A DNA stretch of 64,000 nt, taken from the NCBI GenBank assembly GCA_963749145.1, contig CAVVLN010000001.1, positions 930,001 to 994,000 of the forward strand, read 5' to 3'. Positions 51,049-59,744 of the stretch are shown here, piece by piece. Position 1 is the first letter of the stretch; each line of letters begins with the position of its first letter. A program made the translations under genes and the position numbers. Source of the DNA: JASHPR01 sp963749145 (GTDB lineage: Bacteria; Actinomycetota; Actinomycetes; Streptosporangiales; Streptosporangiaceae). The notes under the pieces are model-generated. The model saw only the letters and a program-made list of their open reading frames with translations, was not told where the DNA came from and ran no database searches.

Positions 51049-52888
51049 ATGGCCGCGCTCATCGAGGACTACGCGATCATCGGCGACATGCAGTCGGCCG
51101 CGCTGATCAGCCGGGATGGCTCGGTGGACTGGCTGTGCGTCCCGCGCTTCGACTCCGACGCCTGCCTGGCCGCGCTGCTCGGCGACGAGCGGAACGGCCA
51201 GTGGCGGATCAGCCCGACCGCGGCCGAGGGGCCGCCGTCGCGGCGCGGCACGGTCACCCGCAGCTACCTGGACTCCACGCTGATCCTGCAGACCGAGTGG
51301 CGGACGGTGGGCGGAGTCGTCCGGGTCATCGACTTCATGCCCCCGCGCACCGACGAGGCGCCGGTCCTGGTCCGGATCGTTGAGGGCGTGCAGGGCGCGG
51401 TCGAGATGGAGTGCGTCTGGCGGCTGCGGTTCGGCTACGGCAAGGTCCTGCCCTGGGTGCGCCGCATCGATCACGCGGTCGTGGCCGTCGCGGGACCCGA
51501 CTCGGTCTGGCTGCGCACCCCGATCCGCCTGGTCGGGCACGACCTGGCGCACGAGGCGAGCTTCACCGTCCGGGCCGGCGAGCGGGTCCCGTTCGTGTTC
51601 TCGTGGACCCGGTCGCACCTGGGGCCGCCGCCGGTGGTCGACCCGGAGGAGGTGCTGGCCACGACGACCAAGTTCTGGACCGAGTGGTCGTCCCGGTGCA
51701 CCTACCAGGGGCGGTACCGGGACGCGGTGATCCGGTCGCTGATCACGCTCAAGGCGCTCACCTACGCCCCGACCGGCGGGATAGTGGCCGCGCCCACGAC
51801 CTCGCTGCCCGAGGACATCGGCGGGGTGCGGAACTGGGACTACCGCTACTGCTGGCTGCGCGACGCCACGATCACGCTCGAGGCACTGCTGCGCACCGGC
51901 TACACCGAGGAAGCCTCGCAGTGGCGGGAGTGGCTCGGCCGCGCGATCGCCGGGGACCCGCGCGACGTGCAGATCATGTACGGCGTGGCCGGCGAGCGCA
52001 GGCTCGAGGAATGGCAGGCCGAGTGGCTGCCCGGCTACGAGAACTCGGCCCCGGTGCGGATCGGCAACGCCGCCGTGAGCCAGTTGCAGCTCGACGTGTA
52101 CGGCGAGGTGATCGACGCGATCACGCTCGGCCGGCAGGCGGGCCTGACCTTCGACAGCCACACCTGGAGCCTGGTCCGCAAGCTGCTGCAGTTCCTCGAG
52201 CAGTACTGGGACCAGCCCGACGAGGGCATCTGGGAGGTGCGCGGGCCGCGCCTGGCACTTCGTGCACTCCAAGGTAATGGCCTGGGTGGCCTTCGACCGG
52301 GCGATCAAGGTGGCGGAGCTGGGCCGGCCGGGCGCCGAGGCCCGGTGGCGCACGGTGCGCGACCAGATTCACGCCGAGGTCTGCGCGAAGGGCTACGACG
52401 CCGCGCGCGGCACGTTCACCCAGTATTACGGCAGCACCGAGCTGGACGCGGCCGTGCTACTGATCCCCGAGGTCGGGTTCCTGCCGCCCGACGACCCGCG
52501 CGTGGTCTCCACCGTGCAGACCATCCGCCGCGAGCTGACCAGCGACGGCCTGGTGCTGCGCTACACCCAGCCCGCCGCCGCCGCGGGCGGCCAGGCCGAC
52601 GTCGACGGCCTGACCGGGTCCGAGGGCGCGTTCCTGGCCTGCAGCTTCTGGCTGGTGAACGCGCTGCACATGACCGGCTGCTACGACGACGCCGCGGCGC
52701 TGTTCGACCGGCTGCTGGCGCTGCGCAACGACCTCGGGCTGCTCAGCGAGGAGTACGACGCGCGGTACGCGCGGCAGGTCGGTAACTTCCCGCAGGCGTT
52801 CAGTCACATGCCGCTGATCCAGTCCGCGCTCAACCTGGAGGATCACGCCGGCCACCACTGCCGCCGCGGCCCGGACCGGTCCGGCTAA
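51049..52888 (+). CDS. Glycoside hydrolase family 15 protein (glucoamylase/trehalase-like), with a single-base frame break
   Basis: About 613 residues when repaired, starting MAALIEDYAIIGDMQSAALISRDGSVDWLCVPRFDS from ATG at 51049 behind GGGAGGG. The N-terminal beta-sandwich is followed by the (alpha/alpha)6 barrel: SLPEDIGGVRNWDYRYCWLRDATIT (substrate-binding, catalytic acid region), YENSAPVRIGNAAVSQLQLDVYGE, then HFVHSKVMAWVAFDRA and LTGSEGAFLACSFWLVNAL, GNFPQAFSHMPLI. The frame breaks at 52251-52252, where one extra C sits between GPR and WHFVHSK. Cytosolic (no signal peptide). Actinobacterial members of this type include trehalases, so trehalose is a candidate substrate. Confidence 0.9.
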
Positions 52889-52890
52889 AG

Positions 52891-53796
52891 ATGGCACCAC
52901 GTCCGCACATCCTGGTCGTCAACGGCCGCAAGGTCCGCCAGCCGGTCTTCCTCATCGGCGCCCCGCATTCGGGCACCGACCTGCTGGCGCGGGCGCTGAA
53001 GGGCTCTCCCGGCATCCACCTGACCATCGCGGTGCCCAGCGTGCTGACCGTCGCCCGCGCGTTCGCGCGCAGCCCGTCCATCAAGCGCGGCCGCGAGGCC
53101 ACGGCGACCGTGCTGCGTGACGCGTTCGCCCAGGCCTGGCAGGTCACCCCGCACAACTGCCTGGCCTGCGCGCCGGCCTGCCGCGAGGCCGGCGGCGTGA
53201 ACGGCGCCGGGACCTGCATCGCTGAGCGCGACATCCGCCGCTACGGGGACGCGACCCCGGACCTGATGTACTGCGCCGAAGGCCTGGTCGACGCGTTTCC
53301 CGACGCGCGGCTGGTGCAGATCGTGCGCGACGGGCGGGACGTGGTGGCCGGGATGCTGGCCGACGACGACCTGCTGCGCTGGTTCAAGCCCGGCGTGGCC
53401 AACGCGGACAGCGAGTTCCCCAACCCGTTCCTCGGCATCGAGACCGAGGCCGACCTGGCCGCCTGGCCCGGCCTGTCGGTGGCCGGCAAGTGCGCGATGC
53501 GCTGGCGCGGCTCGGTGCGCGCCGCGGCCCGGCTGCGCAGCAGCATGCCCGCGGAGACGCTGACCACGCTGCGCTACGAGGAGGTGATCAGGCACCCGGC
53601 CGTGGCGGCCCGGACCGTGTCCGGCTTCATCGGCACCGACGTCGCCCCGATCGCGGTGCGGGCCCGCGGCCGCGGCATCCTGGGCTCGGCTGCGATCGCC
53701 GCGGGGGGCTGGCGCCGCCGGCTGTCCGCGCAGCAGGTCACCGACATCGAGCAGGTGGCCGGGACCGATCTGCGCCGGGTGGGCTACGGCGCCTGA
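52891..53796 (+). CDS. Sulfotransferase-family protein
   Basis: 301 residues. PAPS-binding loop QPVFLIGAPHSGTDLLARALKGSPG (about 17-41) and second phosphate motif ARLVQIVRDGRDVVAGM (about 143-159), the two hallmarks of PAPS-dependent sulfotransferases. A Cys-rich insertion (NCLACAPACREAGGVNGAGTC) lies between them and is unusual; it could bind metal. Starts two bases after the GH15 stop, so the two are one operon. The acceptor may be a carbohydrate, given the neighbour (inference). Confidence 0.85.
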   Translation: MAPRPHILVVNGRKVRQPVFLIGAPHSGTDLLARALKGSPGIHLTIAVPSVLTVARAFARSPSIKRGREATATVLRDAFAQAWQVTPHNCLACAPACREAGGVNGAGTCIAERDIRRYGDATPDLMYCAEGLVDAFPDARLVQIVRDGRDVVAGMLADDDLLRWFKPGVANADSEFPNPFLGIETEADLAAWPGLSVAGKCAMRWRGSVRAAARLRSSMPAETLTTLRYEEVIRHPAVAARTVSGFIGTDVAPIAVRARGRGILGSAAIAAGGWRRRLSAQQVTDIEQVAGTDLRRVGYGA

Positions 53797-54383
53797 CCCG
53801 GCGGCGGGGAACCGTCCCACATCGGTGCCGCATCCGGCGGCAGCGGCACCGTGAACGCGTTCAGCAGGAACGACACCAGCGTGTAGTAGCCGCACAGCGA
53901 CACCAGTTCGACCAGCCCGGTGTCCCCGAGCAGCCGCTGCGCGGCGGCATAGGTCTCCTCGTCGACCTGGCCGCCGGCGGTGAGCTGGCGGGCCACCCGG
54001 TAGACCGTCCGCTCGTCGTCGGCCGTGAACGGCGGCTCCTCGCCGCGGCCGATCGCGTCCACCACGTCGCCGGCCACGCCGTGCCTGCGGGCCATGCGGG
54101 CATGCGCCCACCACTCGAACTCCGCCTTCCACCGGGCGCCGACGGTGATGATGGCCACCTCGGCCAGGCGCCGCTCGATCGACGTCTCGAACCGCAGCAC
54201 CTGGCCGAGCGCGGTCAGCCGCTGGCCCGCGCCGGGGGCGTGCACGAAGGCGTTGAACGGGCCGATCAGCCCGCCGTCGGCGTTGACCAGGTCGGCGCCG
54301 CGGGAGCCGACGACGGCGTCCCACACGGCCCGGCGCTCCGGGTCGAGATCGTCATAGCGGAGATAGGGAAGACGGCTGGGCAT
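53784..54383 (-). CDS. Carboxymuconolactone decarboxylase (AhpD-like fold) family protein
   Basis: 199 residues: RLPYLRYDDLDPERRAVWDAVVGSRGAD, then GPFNAFVHAPGAGQRLTALGQVLRFETSIERRLAEVAIITVGARWKAEFEWWAHARMARRHGV, the CMD helix array. The usual CxxC is absent (SIERRLAEVA), so AhpD-like thiol peroxidase chemistry is unlikely and a decarboxylase or orphan role is more probable. 3' end overlaps the convergent sulfotransferase by 13 bases. No linked pathway genes nearby. Confidence 0.87.
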   Translation of the reverse strand: MPSRLPYLRYDDLDPERRAVWDAVVGSRGADLVNADGGLIGPFNAFVHAPGAGQRLTALGQVLRFETSIERRLAEVAIITVGARWKAEFEWWAHARMARRHGVAGDVVDAIGRGEEPPFTADDERTVYRVARQLTAGGQVDEETYAAAQRLLGDTGLVELVSLCGYYTLVSFLLNAFTVPLPPDAAPMWDGSPPPGQAP

Positions 54384-54467
54384 GCCAAGACGATAACGTG
54401 GACGTCGGCCACCTGGCCGCCGCGGTCAAGGACCTCGGAGGCGCCCTCCGCGCGTTGTGATGGTGAT

Positions 54468-54644
54468 ATGCCCACCAAAGCCCTGAATGAGCACACCGCG
54501 ACCCTCGCCGAGCACACCAAGGCCCCGGGCGACCACACCAAGGTCCTGGACGAGCACACCGAGATCCGGCACGAGCAGACGCAGACATTAGCCGAGCACG
54601 GGAAGCTGCTGCGGGAGATCCTCGACCGGCTCGGTCATGGCTGA
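54468..54644 (+). CDS. Heptad-repeat microprotein (58 residues)
   Basis: ATG at 54468 opens MPTKALNEHTATLAEHTKAP, continuing through GDHTK, DEHTE, HEQTQ, AEHGK and ending LLREILDRLGHG. Seven-residue units with the pattern x-L-x-E-H-T-x repeat about six times, strongly predicting a short coiled coil with a His-Thr stripe. At DNA level the units are 21 bases. No family is recognised. It stands alone, divergent from the CMD-family gene and convergent with the ABC exporter. A -10-like GTGATATG overlaps the start. Confidence 0.6.
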   Translation: MPTKALNEHTATLAEHTKAPGDHTKVLDEHTEIRHEQTQTLAEHGKLLREILDRLGHG

Positions 54645-54695
54645 CCCGGCAGCGGCCAGGCCCTGACCCGGTCCGGCCCCGGCGACGCCCGCGGC

Positions 54696-56606
54696 TCAGG
54701 CCAGCGCCGCGGGCTCCTGGCTGGCGAACTGGGTCCGGTACAGCTCCGCGTACAGGCCGCCGGCGGCCAGCAGGTCCTCATGCCGGCCGCGCTCGCGGAC
54801 CCGGCCCTCGTCGATGACCAGGATCTGTTCGGCCTCGCGGATGGTCGACAGCCGGTGCGCGATGACCAGCGACGTGCGACCGGCCAGCGCGGTCTTCAGC
54901 GCGCGCTGGACCGCGACCTCGGACTCGGAGTCCAGGTGGGCGGTGGCCTCGTCGAGCACCACCACGGCCGGCGCCTTCAGCAGCAGCCGGGCCAGCGCCA
55001 CGCGCTGCTTCTCCCCGCCGGACAGCCGGTAGCCGCGGTCGCCCACGACCGTGTCCAGGCCGTCGGGCAGGACCGAGACCAGGTCCCAGATCTGCGCGGC
55101 CCGGCACGCGTCGATCAGTTCCTGCTCGGTGGCCCCGGGCCGGGCGTAGGCCAGGTTGGCCCGGATCGTGTCGTGGAACAGGTGCGCGTCCTGGGTGACC
55201 ACGCCGACCGCGTCGTGCAGCGATTCCTGGGTGACGTCCCTGATGTCGGTCCCGCCGATGCGCACCGCGCCCTCGTCCGGGTCATACAGCCGCGACACCA
55301 GGTGGGTGACGGTCGTCTTGCCCGCGCCCGACGGCCCGACCAGGGCGGTGAGCTGCCGGGCCGGCGCGGTGAAGCTCACGTCGTGCAGCACGCCCTGGTT
55401 CGCGTCGGTCCGCTCGGGCGCCGGCAGCGCGATCGACTCCAGCGACGCCAGCGAAACCTCGGACGCGGCCGGGTACCGGAACGAGACGTGGTCGAACGCG
55501 ACGTCGGCGGCCGGGCCCGACCCGTTGCCCTCGCCCGCCAGCACCAGCGGCACCGCGCCGGGACGGTCCGCGATCAGCGGCTTCAGGTCGAGCACCTCGA
55601 ACACGCGGTCAAAGCTGACCAGCGCGGACATCACGTTGACCTGGACGTTGGACAGCGAGGTGATCGGCCCGTACAGCCGCTGGAGCAGGCCGGCCAGCGC
55701 CACCAGCGCGCCGATCTGGAACGCGCCGTCAATGACCAGCTTGCCGCCGACCCCGTAGACGACGGCAGTGGCCAGCGAGGCGAGCAGGGTCAGCGCGATG
55801 AACAGCGTGCTGCCGTACATGGCCTGCACCACGCCGATGTCCCGGACCCGGGCGGCCCGGCCCGCGAACACCTGGCTCTCGGCCTCCGGCTTGCCGAACA
55901 GCTTGACCAGCATCGCCCCGGCCACGTTGAACCGCTCGGTCATCGTCGAGCCCATCGCCGCGTCCAGCTGCATCGACTCGCGGGTCAGCCGCTGCAGCCG
56001 GCGCCCGACCAGCCGGGCCGGGATCAGGAATGCCGGCAGCAGCAGCAGCGCGATGACCGTGACCAGCCAGGAGTAGTAGAACATCGCGATCAGCACCAGG
56101 ATCAGCTGGAGCACGCTGGAGACTACCGACGACAGCGTCGAGGTCAGCGCCTGCTGGGCGCCGATCACGTCGCTGTTCAGCCGGCTGACCAACGATCCGG
56201 TCTGCGCCCGGGTGAAGAACGCGATCGGCTGCCGCTGCACGTGCCCGAACACCTGCGTGCGCAGATCGTAGATGAGCCCCTCGCCGACGCGGGAGGTGAA
56301 GTAACGCGAGACGAGCGACAGGAACGCGTCGAACAGGGCCAGCCCGACCACGACGGCGGCCAGCACCAGCACGACGTCGGTGCGTTTGGGCACGATCCCC
56401 TTGTCGATGATCACGCCGAGCAGGATCGGGTACGACACCGTGACCACCGCGTCCAGCGCGGCGGCCAGCAGGAATATCAGCAGGTCCCAGCGGTACGGGC
56501 GCGCGTAGCCCGCGATCCGGCGGACCGTGCCCGGCTTCAGCCGCTGCTTGGTCACCGACGGATCGCGCGAGAACCCGCGCATCGCGTGCCACTGGTTGGC
56601 GTACAT
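54696..56606 (-). CDS. ABC exporter, fused membrane and ATPase domains (MsbA/LmrA type)
   Basis: 636 residues from ATG at 56604-56606 (a GTG 15 bases upstream is possible). Six membrane helices in residues about 40-330 (DLLIFLLAAALDAVVTVSYPILLGVIIDKGI first; IYDLRTQVFGHVQRQPIAFF is the coupling region). The nucleotide-binding domain has Walker A GPSGAGKTT, Q-loop GVVTQDAHLF, signature LSGGEKQRVALARLL, Walker B VVVLDEATAHLD, H-loop IAHRLSTI. A roughly 45-residue insert before the ATPase core (ASEVSLASLESIALPAPERT) separates the first beta strands. Works as homodimer or heterodimer; substrate unknown. Confidence 0.93.
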   Translation of the reverse strand: MYANQWHAMRGFSRDPSVTKQRLKPGTVRRIAGYARPYRWDLLIFLLAAALDAVVTVSYPILLGVIIDKGIVPKRTDVVLVLAAVVVGLALFDAFLSLVSRYFTSRVGEGLIYDLRTQVFGHVQRQPIAFFTRAQTGSLVSRLNSDVIGAQQALTSTLSSVVSSVLQLILVLIAMFYYSWLVTVIALLLLPAFLIPARLVGRRLQRLTRESMQLDAAMGSTMTERFNVAGAMLVKLFGKPEAESQVFAGRAARVRDIGVVQAMYGSTLFIALTLLASLATAVVYGVGGKLVIDGAFQIGALVALAGLLQRLYGPITSLSNVQVNVMSALVSFDRVFEVLDLKPLIADRPGAVPLVLAGEGNGSGPAADVAFDHVSFRYPAASEVSLASLESIALPAPERTDANQGVLHDVSFTAPARQLTALVGPSGAGKTTVTHLVSRLYDPDEGAVRIGGTDIRDVTQESLHDAVGVVTQDAHLFHDTIRANLAYARPGATEQELIDACRAAQIWDLVSVLPDGLDTVVGDRGYRLSGGEKQRVALARLLLKAPAVVVLDEATAHLDSESEVAVQRALKTALAGRTSLVIAHRLSTIREAEQILVIDEGRVRERGRHEDLLAAGGLYAELYRTQFASQEPAALA

Positions 56607-56650
56607 GGCGCCAGGAACCACCGGGCGGCCGGAGTTCTTCCCGGGTTAGC

Positions 56651-57448
56651 TCAGGGCGAACCTGGTCCGGCCGGCCCGGTCAGCCGGGACCGCAGCAGCG
56701 CGGCCTGGGCCCCGCGCTCCGCGGCCGCCTGCTGCGCCAGGGTGTGCTGGCCGGCCTGGGCCAGCAGCGCCTTGGTGGCCCGGGCCGCGGCGGCGTCGGT
56801 GGCCAGCAGCGCCGCGGTCAGGTCGGCGACCGCCGCGTCCAGGTCGGCGGCGGGCACGACCAGCTCGGCCAGCCGCAGCTGGCTGGCCTCGGCCGCCGCA
56901 ACGGTGCGCGCGGTGAGGCACAGCTCGATCGCGCGGGGCAGGCCGGCGATATCGACCAGCGGCTTGGTCCCGGTCAGGTCCGGGACCAGGCCGAGGGCGG
57001 GCTCCTTCATGCACAGCATGGCGTCGTCGGCCAGGATGCGAAGATCGCAGGCGAGCGCGAGCTGGAACCCGGCGCCGATCGCGTGGCCCTGCACCGCGGC
57101 GATCGAAACGATCCGCGGATCGCGCAGCCACAGGTAGCCCTCCTGGCAGGCCGCGATCCACGCCTCGAAACCGGGGTCGGCGGCGCTGGGCGGCGGGTCC
57201 TCCCCCGGCACCCCGTCCACGGTGAACACGCGCAGGTCGATGCCGGCGCAGAACGACGGCCCGGCGCCGCGCACCACGACCACGCGCACGTCGGACGGCA
57301 GGTCCGCGCCGATGGCGGCGAGGCCGCGCCACACCGCCGGGGTCATCGCGTTGCGCCGCTCCGGCCTGCTGAGCGTCACGGTGGCGACCGCGCCGCTCAC
57401 GTCCAGGCGCAGCCCGCAGGCCTCGAGCGCGGCGGCGGTAACAGCCAT
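56651..57448 (-). CDS. Enoyl-CoA hydratase/isomerase (crotonase) family protein
   Basis: 265 residues from ATG at 57446-57448. VATVTLSRPERRNAMTPAVWRGL, VVVVRGAGPSFCAGIDLRVF (oxyanion loop 1), IVSIAAVQGHAIGAGFQLALACDLRI (oxyanion loop 2), and LGLVPDLTGTKPLVDIAGLPRAIELCLTARTV. The catalytic Glu of classical hydratases is replaced in the LGLVPDLTGT segment (Asp present), so the precise reaction is uncertain. Between an ABC exporter and a small HTH gene, all on the same strand. Confidence 0.9.
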   Translation of the reverse strand: MAVTAAALEACGLRLDVSGAVATVTLSRPERRNAMTPAVWRGLAAIGADLPSDVRVVVVRGAGPSFCAGIDLRVFTVDGVPGEDPPPSAADPGFEAWIAACQEGYLWLRDPRIVSIAAVQGHAIGAGFQLALACDLRILADDAMLCMKEPALGLVPDLTGTKPLVDIAGLPRAIELCLTARTVAAAEASQLRLAELVVPAADLDAAVADLTAALLATDAAAARATKALLAQAGQHTLAQQAAAERGAQAALLRSRLTGPAGPGSP

Positions 57449-57545
57449 GGCGCGCACCGGTGCCGGCCGCCCCGCGGCCGGCGCGGCGGGCCGGGAGGGG
57501 GACCGGCCGCCGCGGCCTGAAGCGGTGAGGGCGGGACGGCCCGGC

Positions 57546-57761
57546 TCAGCGCTTGCCCTTGCCCCGGGTGGCGCCGCCCCGGCCGCGCAGGGACACCCCG
57601 GTCTCGGTCAGGATCCGGTGCACGAAGCCGTAGGACCGGCCGGTCGAGCCGGCCAGGGAGCGGATGCTCTCGCCCGCGTTGTATCTCTTCTTCAGGTCAG
57701 CCGCCAGCTTCGTGCGGTCGGCACCGGTCACCCGGGTGCCTTTCTTAAGGGTCTCGGTCAC
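57546..57761 (-). CDS. Small helix-turn-helix protein conserved in actinobacteria
   Basis: 71 residues from GTG at 57759-57761 with GGGAGG six bases upstream: MTETLKKGTRVTGADRTKLA, AADLKKRYNAGESIRSLAGSTGRSYGFVHRILTETG (helix-turn-helix like resolvase or sigma region 4 HTH), and a basic GRGGATRGKGKR tail. It closely resembles a short HTH protein found throughout streptomycetes beside an ABC-F ATPase gene (recalled, not searched). Probably DNA-binding; an inverted repeat upstream may be its site. Confidence 0.82.
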   Translation of the reverse strand: MTETLKKGTRVTGADRTKLAADLKKRYNAGESIRSLAGSTGRSYGFVHRILTETGVSLRGRGGATRGKGKR

Positions 57762-57812
57762 GCGTACCTCCCGGTGAACTGAAGTGACCGCTGCGTTACC
57801 GTCACTCGCCAT

Positions 57813-57834
57813 GATCACGCATGAACTCGTGATC
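57813..57834. promoter_or_regulatory. Inverted repeat upstream of the small HTH gene
   Basis: GATCACG, 8-base spacer, CGTGATC: perfect seven-base arms, 52 bases before the HTH start codon, in the 183-base gap to the ABC-F gene. A plausible operator for the HTH protein itself. Nearby CAAAA...TTTTTG (57852-57876) forms another small inverted repeat that may help end the ABC-F transcript. Confidence 0.5.
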
Positions 57835-57944
57835 GGCTACCCACACGCACGCAAAAGATCGCGCGTTTTTGACGGGCCCGCGTAAGGAGCGCGTATGGCG
57901 GGTCCGCGGCGAGCGAGAATGCGGAGCCAGCGGGCCGGGCCGGC

Positions 57945-59543
57945 TCAGGCCAGCGCCACCAGGTCGGCCAGTTCCTCGCTCCACGCGTCCTCGACGCCGT
58001 CCGGCAGCAGCACCACCCGCTCCGGGCCGAGTGCCGCTACGGCGCCCTCGTCGTGGGTGACCAGGACGATCGCGCCTTGGAAGCGGCGCAGCGCGGAGAG
58101 GATCTCGGCCCGGCTGCCCGGGTCCAGGTTGTTGGTCGGCTCGTCGAGCAACAGCACGTTCGCGCCGGACACGACCAGCAAGGCCAGGGCGAGCCGGGTC
58201 TTCTCGCCGCCGGAGAGCACGTCGGCGGGCTTGGTCACGTCGTCGCCGGAGAACAGGAACGAGCCGAGGATCCGCCGCTGCTCGGCCTCGGTGATCTCGG
58301 GCGCGGCCGAGCGCATGTTCTCCAGCACGGTCCGCCCGGTATCCAGCGTCTCGTGTTCCTGTGCGTAGTACCCCAGGCGCAGCCCGTGCCCGGGCCGGAC
58401 CTCCCCGGCGTCCGGCCGCTCCAGCCCGGCCAGCAGCCGCAGCAGCGTGGTCTTGCCCGCCCCGTTCAGGCCCAGCACCACGACCCGCCCGCCGCGGTCC
58501 ACCGCCATGTCGACGCCGGTGAACACCTCGGTCGACCCGTAGGACTTGGTCAGGCCCTGGGCGGTGAGCGGGGTGCGGCCGCAGTGCGCGGGAACCGGGA
58601 ACCGGATCCGGGCCACGCGGTCCGCGGCCCGGTCGGCGCTGACCCCGGCGAGCAGCCGCTCGGCCCGGCGCTGCATGTTCTGCGCCGCTTTGGCCTTGGT
58701 CGCCTTGGCGCGCATCTTGTCGGCCTGCGACTGCAGCGCGGTCGCCTGGCGCTGCGCGTTCACCCGCTCCCGGGTGCGGCGCCTGGCATCGGTCTGGAGC
58801 TGGCTGAGGTAGCTCGTCCAGCCCAGGTTGTAGATGTCGACGAGGCAGCGGTCGGCGTCCAGGTGGAACACCTTGTTGACCACGGTCTCGAGCAGCGCCG
58901 TGTCGTGGCTGATCACCACCAGGCCGCCGCGGAACGCCCGCAGGTGGTCGCGCAGCCAGGCCACCGAGTCGGCGTCGAGATGGTTGGTCGGCTCGTCGAG
59001 CAGCAGCGTCTCCGAGCCGCCGAACAGGATCCGGGCCAGCTCGATCCGCCGGCGCTGGCCGCCGGACAGGGTCCGCAGCGGCTGCCCCAGCACCTGCGGC
59101 GGCAGGCCCAGGCTGGAGGCCAGTGACGCCGCCTCGGCCTCGGCCGCGTAGCCGCCGAGCACCGCCAGCCGCTCCTCGAGATGCCCGTACCGCCGCACCG
59201 CGGCGTCACGCCGGGCGGCGTCGGGGTGGGCCATGCCCTGCTCAGCCTCGCGCAGGCCGGCCCGCAGCTCGTCCAGGCCCCGCGCGGACAGCACCCGGTC
59301 GACGGCCAGGCCGTCCAGGTCGCCGACCATCGTGTCCTGCGGCAGGTACCCGACCGACCCGCGGCGGCGGATCGTGCCCGCCGCCGGGGCCGCCTCCCCC
59401 GCCAGCACCCGGGCCAGCGTGGTCTTGCCGGCGCCGTTCCGGCCGACCAGGCCGATCTTGTCGCCGGCTGCGACCTGGAAGGTGGCGGCCTGCACGAGCA
59501 GCCGCGCCCCCGCGCGCAGCTCAACGTCGTTCGCCGAGATCAT
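57945..59543 (-). CDS. ABC-F family ATPase (ribosome-associated)
   Basis: 532 residues, soluble, two ATPase cassettes. Cassette 1: MISANDVELRAGARLLV, Walker A GRNGAGKTT (about 36-44), LSGGQRRRIELARIL, LLLDEPTNHLD. Linker with a charged helical arm (RRTRERVNAQRQATALQSQADKMRAKATKAKAAQNMQRRAERL), the P-site tRNA interaction motif region. Cassette 2: LNGAGKTTLLRLL, LSGGEKTRLALALLV, LLLDEPTNNLDPGSR. Acts on ribosomes (stall relief or antibiotic protection) rather than in transport. ATG at 59541-59543 follows GGAG by nine bases; an ATG 15 bases upstream is less likely. Confidence 0.93.
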   Translation of the reverse strand: MISANDVELRAGARLLVQAATFQVAAGDKIGLVGRNGAGKTTLARVLAGEAAPAAGTIRRRGSVGYLPQDTMVGDLDGLAVDRVLSARGLDELRAGLREAEQGMAHPDAARRDAAVRRYGHLEERLAVLGGYAAEAEAASLASSLGLPPQVLGQPLRTLSGGQRRRIELARILFGGSETLLLDEPTNHLDADSVAWLRDHLRAFRGGLVVISHDTALLETVVNKVFHLDADRCLVDIYNLGWTSYLSQLQTDARRRTRERVNAQRQATALQSQADKMRAKATKAKAAQNMQRRAERLLAGVSADRAADRVARIRFPVPAHCGRTPLTAQGLTKSYGSTEVFTGVDMAVDRGGRVVVLGLNGAGKTTLLRLLAGLERPDAGEVRPGHGLRLGYYAQEHETLDTGRTVLENMRSAAPEITEAEQRRILGSFLFSGDDVTKPADVLSGGEKTRLALALLVVSGANVLLLDEPTNNLDPGSRAEILSALRRFQGAIVLVTHDEGAVAALGPERVVLLPDGVEDAWSEELADLVALA

Positions 59544-59744
59544 CGGAAATTGCTCCATAGCGTGACATAACAGGCAGCTTTTCGGCACACGGCACCCCTG
59601 GTGCCGGGGCAGGCCATCACGAAAGGAGCGGTTGCATAGATCCAGCGTACCCGAGGCGCCGCCGGGCCCGGCAAAGGATTTTCCGAGGCCGCCGGCAGTG
59701 CCCGGGCTCAGCCGCTGTCCGGGCTCAGCCGCCGCCGCCCGAGC

